A stretch of DNA of 64,000 bases from Paraburkholderia acidipaludis NBRC 101816 (GTDB lineage: Bacteria; Pseudomonadota; Gammaproteobacteria; Burkholderiales; Burkholderiaceae), in assembly GCF_000684975.1 (NCBI RefSeq), contig NZ_BAXZ01000004.1, positions 62,001-126,000 on the forward strand, in the 5' to 3' direction. Positions 60,809-64,000 of the stretch are shown piece by piece; the stretch's first letter is position 1; the number at the start of each line of letters is the position of its first letter. The translations under genes and the position numbers were made by a program. The notes under the pieces are model-generated. The model saw nothing but the letters and a program-made list of their open reading frames with translations, was not told the origin of the DNA and made no database searches.

Positions 60809-62187
60809 CACCGCTCATTCACGACATCTGGGTCGCCGTGGCGATGGGCGTGACCGGCGCCATCGTGTTCGCGGCCATCGGCCTCGTTTCCGGCACCGAC
60901 GAAACCACCACGATCGCGCCGCTCACGCTGCTCGTCGCGCTGCTGGGCGTGCCGCCCGCCGGCGTCTTCACGTTCTTCATGGCGGGCGCCGTGTCCAAGC
61001 ACATGACGCATGCCATCCCGACCGCGCTGCTCGGCATTCCCGGCGACACGATGGCCGTGCCGCTGATGGACGAGGCCATCGCCTTGCGCAATCTCGGCGT
61101 GCCGCATATCGCGCTGCGCAAGATGGTCTCGGGCGCGATCGTCGCGGCCTTCGTCGCCGTGCCGCTCGCGGTGGCGTTTGCCTGGGTGCTCGCGCCGTTC
61201 GGCGCGAAGATCACGCCCATCGTGCCGTGGGTGTTCCTGATCGCCGCCGTCGCTATCGCGTATCTTTCGGCGGGGCGCTGGGCCGCGGTCGCGGCGCTCG
61301 TGCCGTTCGTGTTCGTCATCATGGGGCTGCAGGCCGTCACGGCGCACTATCACGTGAAGCTAGGCGTGAGCTACTTCCTCGGCATTGCGGTGGGGCCGCT
61401 CGTTACCGACCTGTTCGCGCTGCTCTCGCCCATGAGCCGCACGGCGATGCGGCGCGACGGGCCGCGCACGTTCTCGCTCGCGCCGGACATCAAAGGCTGG
61501 CGCGGGTACTTCCCGAATCCGCTGAAGGTGCTCGACCCGAGGCAGGCTCGCTTGACCGTAGGTGCCGCCGCGGTTTCGAGCGCGACCTTCGTCTTCAGTC
61601 CCGTCGCCATGACGGTCGTGCTGGGCGAAGCGGTGGCCTCGCGCATTCACCAGGCCTACCACCGGCTCACGACGGTCATCGCGGTGCGCAACGGCGTGAC
61701 CGAAGCCACCTATATCGCCGAAGCGCTGATTCCGCTCATCGCGTTCGGTCTGCCGCTGAGCCCGGTGGCGGCGGGCCCGGCGGCGCCGCTGTTCAATGCG
61801 CCGCCGCGCTTCACCGTGAGCGGCGCGGACGGGCAGATCCACAACCTCCACACGCTGCTCACGCCGGGCGCGTTCCTTGGCTATGGCCTGCTGGCGATCG
61901 TGCTGGCGGCGGTGATCGCGTATCCGCTCTCGATGAACTTCGCGCATCGGGCCGCTTCGTTCGTTGCGCGGCGCCTGAGTCACGAGGCCATCATCGCGAC
62001 CTTCGTCGGTCTGATCGTCGTGATCGGCTTCTGGGAGGGCCAGCTGGCCGGGCTGCTCGTCGTGGTGACGGTCGGGCTCGTGGGCGGCCTGCTGTCGCGG
62101 GCCTTCGGGCTCAATACGGGCGTGCAGTTCATGGGCTATTACACGGCCGTGCTGAGCGTGCCGGCTCTCACGAAGCTTTTTACGTGA
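60805..62187 (+). CDS. Divergent TctA-like permease (tripartite tricarboxylate transporter type)
   Basis: A 460-residue inner-membrane protein with about 10-12 helices. FFMAGAVSKHMTHAIPTALLGIPGD and PLMDEAIALRNLGVPHIALRKM resemble the TctA block with GIPG, though the usual N-terminal GxxPGLGP stretch is replaced by IGLVSGTDETTTIAPL. A matching half-repeat occurs later (FGLPLSPVAAGPAAPLF). No TctC binding protein is adjacent. It follows HMG-CoA reductase and the small subunit in one run, so mevalonate or another beta-hydroxyacid is the best substrate guess. The gene ends 37 bases before the convergent LysR gene. Confidence 0.75.
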   Translation: MTPLIHDIWVAVAMGVTGAIVFAAIGLVSGTDETTTIAPLTLLVALLGVPPAGVFTFFMAGAVSKHMTHAIPTALLGIPGDTMAVPLMDEAIALRNLGVPHIALRKMVSGAIVAAFVAVPLAVAFAWVLAPFGAKITPIVPWVFLIAAVAIAYLSAGRWAAVAALVPFVFVIMGLQAVTAHYHVKLGVSYFLGIAVGPLVTDLFALLSPMSRTAMRRDGPRTFSLAPDIKGWRGYFPNPLKVLDPRQARLTVGAAAVSSATFVFSPVAMTVVLGEAVASRIHQAYHRLTTVIAVRNGVTEATYIAEALIPLIAFGLPLSPVAAGPAAPLFNAPPRFTVSGADGQIHNLHTLLTPGAFLGYGLLAIVLAAVIAYPLSMNFAHRAASFVARRLSHEAIIATFVGLIVVIGFWEGQLAGLLVVVTVGLVGGLLSRAFGLNTGVQFMGYYTAVLSVPALTKLFT

Positions 62188-62224
62188 GCCTCGGCGCCTC
62201 GGCCCGGCGGCGCGTTCACCGCCG

Positions 62225-63097
62225 TTAGCGGAAAATCTCCGCGAGCAGGTTCGCCACCGTGCGCATCCGGTCGCTGTCGCGCAGTGCCGGGTGCTGCACG
62301 AGCCACACGTCCTGGTCGAGCGACCGGATGTGCTTCTCCACGCAAACAAGATCGTTCGTCGTGCTGCCCGCCAGTTGCGCGAGCACGCCGAGCCCGGAGC
62401 CGCCCAGCACGCCGTCGAGCACGCCCATCCCGTAGCTCGTGCGCAGCGACGGCGCGCTCGCTCCCGGCAGGCTGCCCAGCCATTGCGCGACCGGGTGGTC
62501 GGCCTGGCGTTCGTCGGGCCCGACGAACGAGAGCTTCTCCCATTCCCGCCGCGCGATCGCCTGCTTGTGCCGCAGGAAGTAGTCGCGCGACGCATAGAGC
62601 CCGAAGCGGATCCGGCCGATGCGCCGCACGTAGAGGTCGCCTTCGTCGGGGCATTCCGTCCAGAGCGCGATGTCCGCTTCGCGCCGCGCGAGGCTGTAGC
62701 GCCGGCGCGAGGTCAGCACTTCGATCGCGAGGCCGGGCAGACGGTCCTGGAACGACCCGAGCAGCTTGAGCAGCATGTACGACGGCCATTCGGACGCGTT
62801 GATGCGCACCGTCCCGCGCGGCCCGGCGTGGCCCGTTGCGTCGCCCGCGCGCGCAATCTGGTTCGCGAGGTCTTCCATCTGCTCGGCCGCGGCCAGCACC
62901 TTCGCGCCGAAGGCCGTAGGGGTACACCCTGAGGGCACGCGGTCGATCAGGGGTTCCCCGAGGCGCCGCTCGAGTTCGGTGAGGCGGCGCGAGAGGGTGG
63001 GCGCGCTCAGGTCGCAGGCCTGGGCGGCCGCGCGCATCGTGCCTTCGCGGGCGATTGCCACCAGCAGCCGCAGATCGTCCCAGTCGATGTGTTCCAT
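62225..63097 (-). CDS. LysR-family transcriptional regulator
   Basis: A 290-residue LysR regulator: winged helix MEHIDWDDLRLLVAIAREGT / CDLSAPTLSRRLTELERRLG and effector domain from GPRGTVRINASEWPSYMLL. The start is the ATG at 63097; an ATG at 63133 would add 12 unrelated residues. It is convergent with the TctA-like gene and divergent from the sugar-binding-protein gene 231 bases away. That divergent gap holds no clear promoter pair. Its target could be either neighbour; divergence favours the sugar transporter. Confidence 0.85.
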   Translation of the reverse strand: MEHIDWDDLRLLVAIAREGTMRAAAQACDLSAPTLSRRLTELERRLGEPLIDRVPSGCTPTAFGAKVLAAAEQMEDLANQIARAGDATGHAGPRGTVRINASEWPSYMLLKLLGSFQDRLPGLAIEVLTSRRRYSLARREADIALWTECPDEGDLYVRRIGRIRFGLYASRDYFLRHKQAIARREWEKLSFVGPDERQADHPVAQWLGSLPGASAPSLRTSYGMGVLDGVLGGSGLGVLAQLAGSTTNDLVCVEKHIRSLDQDVWLVQHPALRDSDRMRTVANLLAEIFR

Positions 63098-63328
63098 TTT
63101 TGTAACGGCAAGTTTTGAAATTTGGCATAGCATAACCCGATCCGCGGCGATAGGATTCAGTCCGGGGCGCCCTCATGCCGTTGCCGCCGCACGTGCTTTC
63201 GAGCGGGTTTGTGCAGAGGCAGCAGGCGACACGCCCGTGAATGGAAACGAACGCCAACAAACGGAAAACCGCCAGACGACTCGTCGGCTACCCCCGGGTA
63301 GAGACGCACGGGCGACACGGAGACAACC

Positions 63329-64000
63329 ATGACTCAATCCTTCAAAGCCTCACGCCGCCGCGCCATCGTGGCCACCGCAACGCTCGTCGCCTGCGCGGTC
63401 CTGCCCGCGGCGCCGGCTCTCGCACAGACGCCCCACAAGCCCAAAGTCGCGCTCGTGATGAAGTCGCTCGCCAACGAGTTCTTCCTGACGATGGAAACCG
63501 GCGCGAAGGACTACCAGGCGCACAACAGCGGCAAGTTCGACCTCGTGACGAACGGCATCAAGAACGAGACGGATACGGCCGCGCAGATCCAGATCGTCGA
63601 GCAGATGATCGTCTCGAAGGTGGACGCGATCGTGCTGGCGCCGGCCGATTCGAAGGCGCTCGTGCCGGTGGTGAAGAAGGCGGTGGACGCCGGCATCATC
63701 GTCGTGAACATCGACAACCGGCTCGACCCGGACGTGCTCAAGTCGAAAGACCTGAACGTGCCGTTCGTGGGCCCGGACAACGCCAAGGGCGCCGAGAAGG
63801 TGGGCGACTACCTGGCGCAGAAGCTCAAGGCCGGCGACGAAGTGGGCATCGTCGAAGGCGTTTCGACCACCACCAACGCGCAGCAGCGCACGGCGGGCTT
63901 CAAGGCCGCGATGCAGAAGGTGGGCGCGAAGATCGACTCGGTGCAGTCGGGCGAGTGGGAAATCGACAAGGGCAATGCGGTGGCGTCCGCCATGCTCAAC
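63329..64000 (+). CDS. Sugar ABC transporter substrate-binding protein, RbsB-like, N-terminal part
   Basis: The first 224 codons of a periplasmic type I binding protein; the frame is open to the last base, so the gene is cut by the right edge. A Sec signal peptide (SRRRAIVATATLVACAVLPAAPALA) leads to KVALVMKSLANEFFLTMETGAKDYQ, VDAIVLAPADSKALVPVVKKA, IVVNIDNRLD and VGPDNAKGAEKVGDYLA, which match ribose/galactose-type binding proteins. GGAG lies 7 bases before the ATG. ABC permease and ATPase genes should follow beyond the window. Confidence 0.9.
   Translation, partial: MTQSFKASRRRAIVATATLVACAVLPAAPALAQTPHKPKVALVMKSLANEFFLTMETGAKDYQAHNSGKFDLVTNGIKNETDTAAQIQIVEQMIVSKVDAIVLAPADSKALVPVVKKAVDAGIIVVNIDNRLDPDVLKSKDLNVPFVGPDNAKGAEKVGDYLAQKLKAGDEVGIVEGVSTTTNAQQRTAGFKAAMQKVGAKIDSVQSGEWEIDKGNAVASAMLN

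Noticed and set aside
1..64000. CRISPR arrays, insertion sequences, rRNA genes and prophage
   Set aside because: No spaced direct repeats, transposase motifs, terminal inverted repeats with target duplications or rRNA signatures were seen.

Overview
The window is about 64 kb of GC-rich DNA that reads as a chromosomal segment of a Burkholderia/Paraburkholderia/Caballeronia-type betaproteobacterium. The reasons are the two OmpC-like porins of the Burkholderia type ending in Phe, an HU protein with a lysine/alanine-rich tail, many LysR/AraC/MocR regulators, and gene order packed with ATGA overlaps. No rRNA, CRISPR array, insertion sequence or phage gene is visible. The genus call is an inference from protein style; no search was run.

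Region 1 (1-12.9 kb) is a cobalamin (B12) locus: the 3' part of cobN, then a chlI/chlD pair that appears to be one gene read in two ways by a -1 ribosomal frameshift; on the minus strand cobG-cobH-cobI-(cbiG-cobJ fusion); divergently cobL-cobK-cobM. A PilZ protein and a porin sit between the halves. A degenerate cobalamin-riboswitch-like leader precedes cobG.

Region 2 (12.9-29.3 kb) is a run of mostly single genes: a sodium:solute symporter with its DUF3311 partner, a MarC-type membrane protein, a YafJ-like glutamine amidotransferase, a double-PAS hybrid histidine kinase, a family 2 glycosyltransferase, periplasmic trehalase, a malate/lactate-type dehydrogenase, an isonitrile-hydratase-like protein, a POT peptide transporter, the HU/H1-like protein, a second porin and a YihY/BrkB membrane protein.

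Region 3 (29.4-38.7 kb) is a self-contained selenoprotein module: formate dehydrogenase-N (fdnGHI) with an in-frame TGA read as selenocysteine and a clear SECIS hairpin, fdhE, selA, selB and the selenocysteine tRNA selC. It makes the enzyme and most of the machinery needed to decode it.

Region 4 (38.75-45.2 kb) begins immediately after selC with a 14-bp-arm inverted repeat and is looser and more AT-rich: two AraC regulators, a CsgG-like lipoprotein, an alpha/beta hydrolase, a 56-residue lipoprotein and a LysR regulator. It looks like accessory DNA beside a tRNA.

Region 5 (45.2-53.5 kb) holds two catabolic operons: HAD hydrolase - D-serine/D-threonine-type PLP enzyme - RidA; and, on the other strand, a 3-hydroxyisobutyrate-type dehydrogenase - MmgE/PrpD - MFS transporter - carboxymuconolactone decarboxylase family - metallo-beta-lactamase fold lactonase, with a LysR regulator between them.

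Region 6 (53.5-64 kb) carries a ModA-like binding protein, a DUF1176 protein, a proline-rich exported protein, then a MocR regulator divergent from a degradative (class II) HMG-CoA reductase whose catalytic residues fall at the same positions as in the Pseudomonas mevalonii enzyme. It is followed by a small two-helix membrane protein and a divergent TctA-like permease, which together suggest mevalonate uptake and breakdown. A LysR gene and the start of a sugar ABC transporter binding protein close the window.
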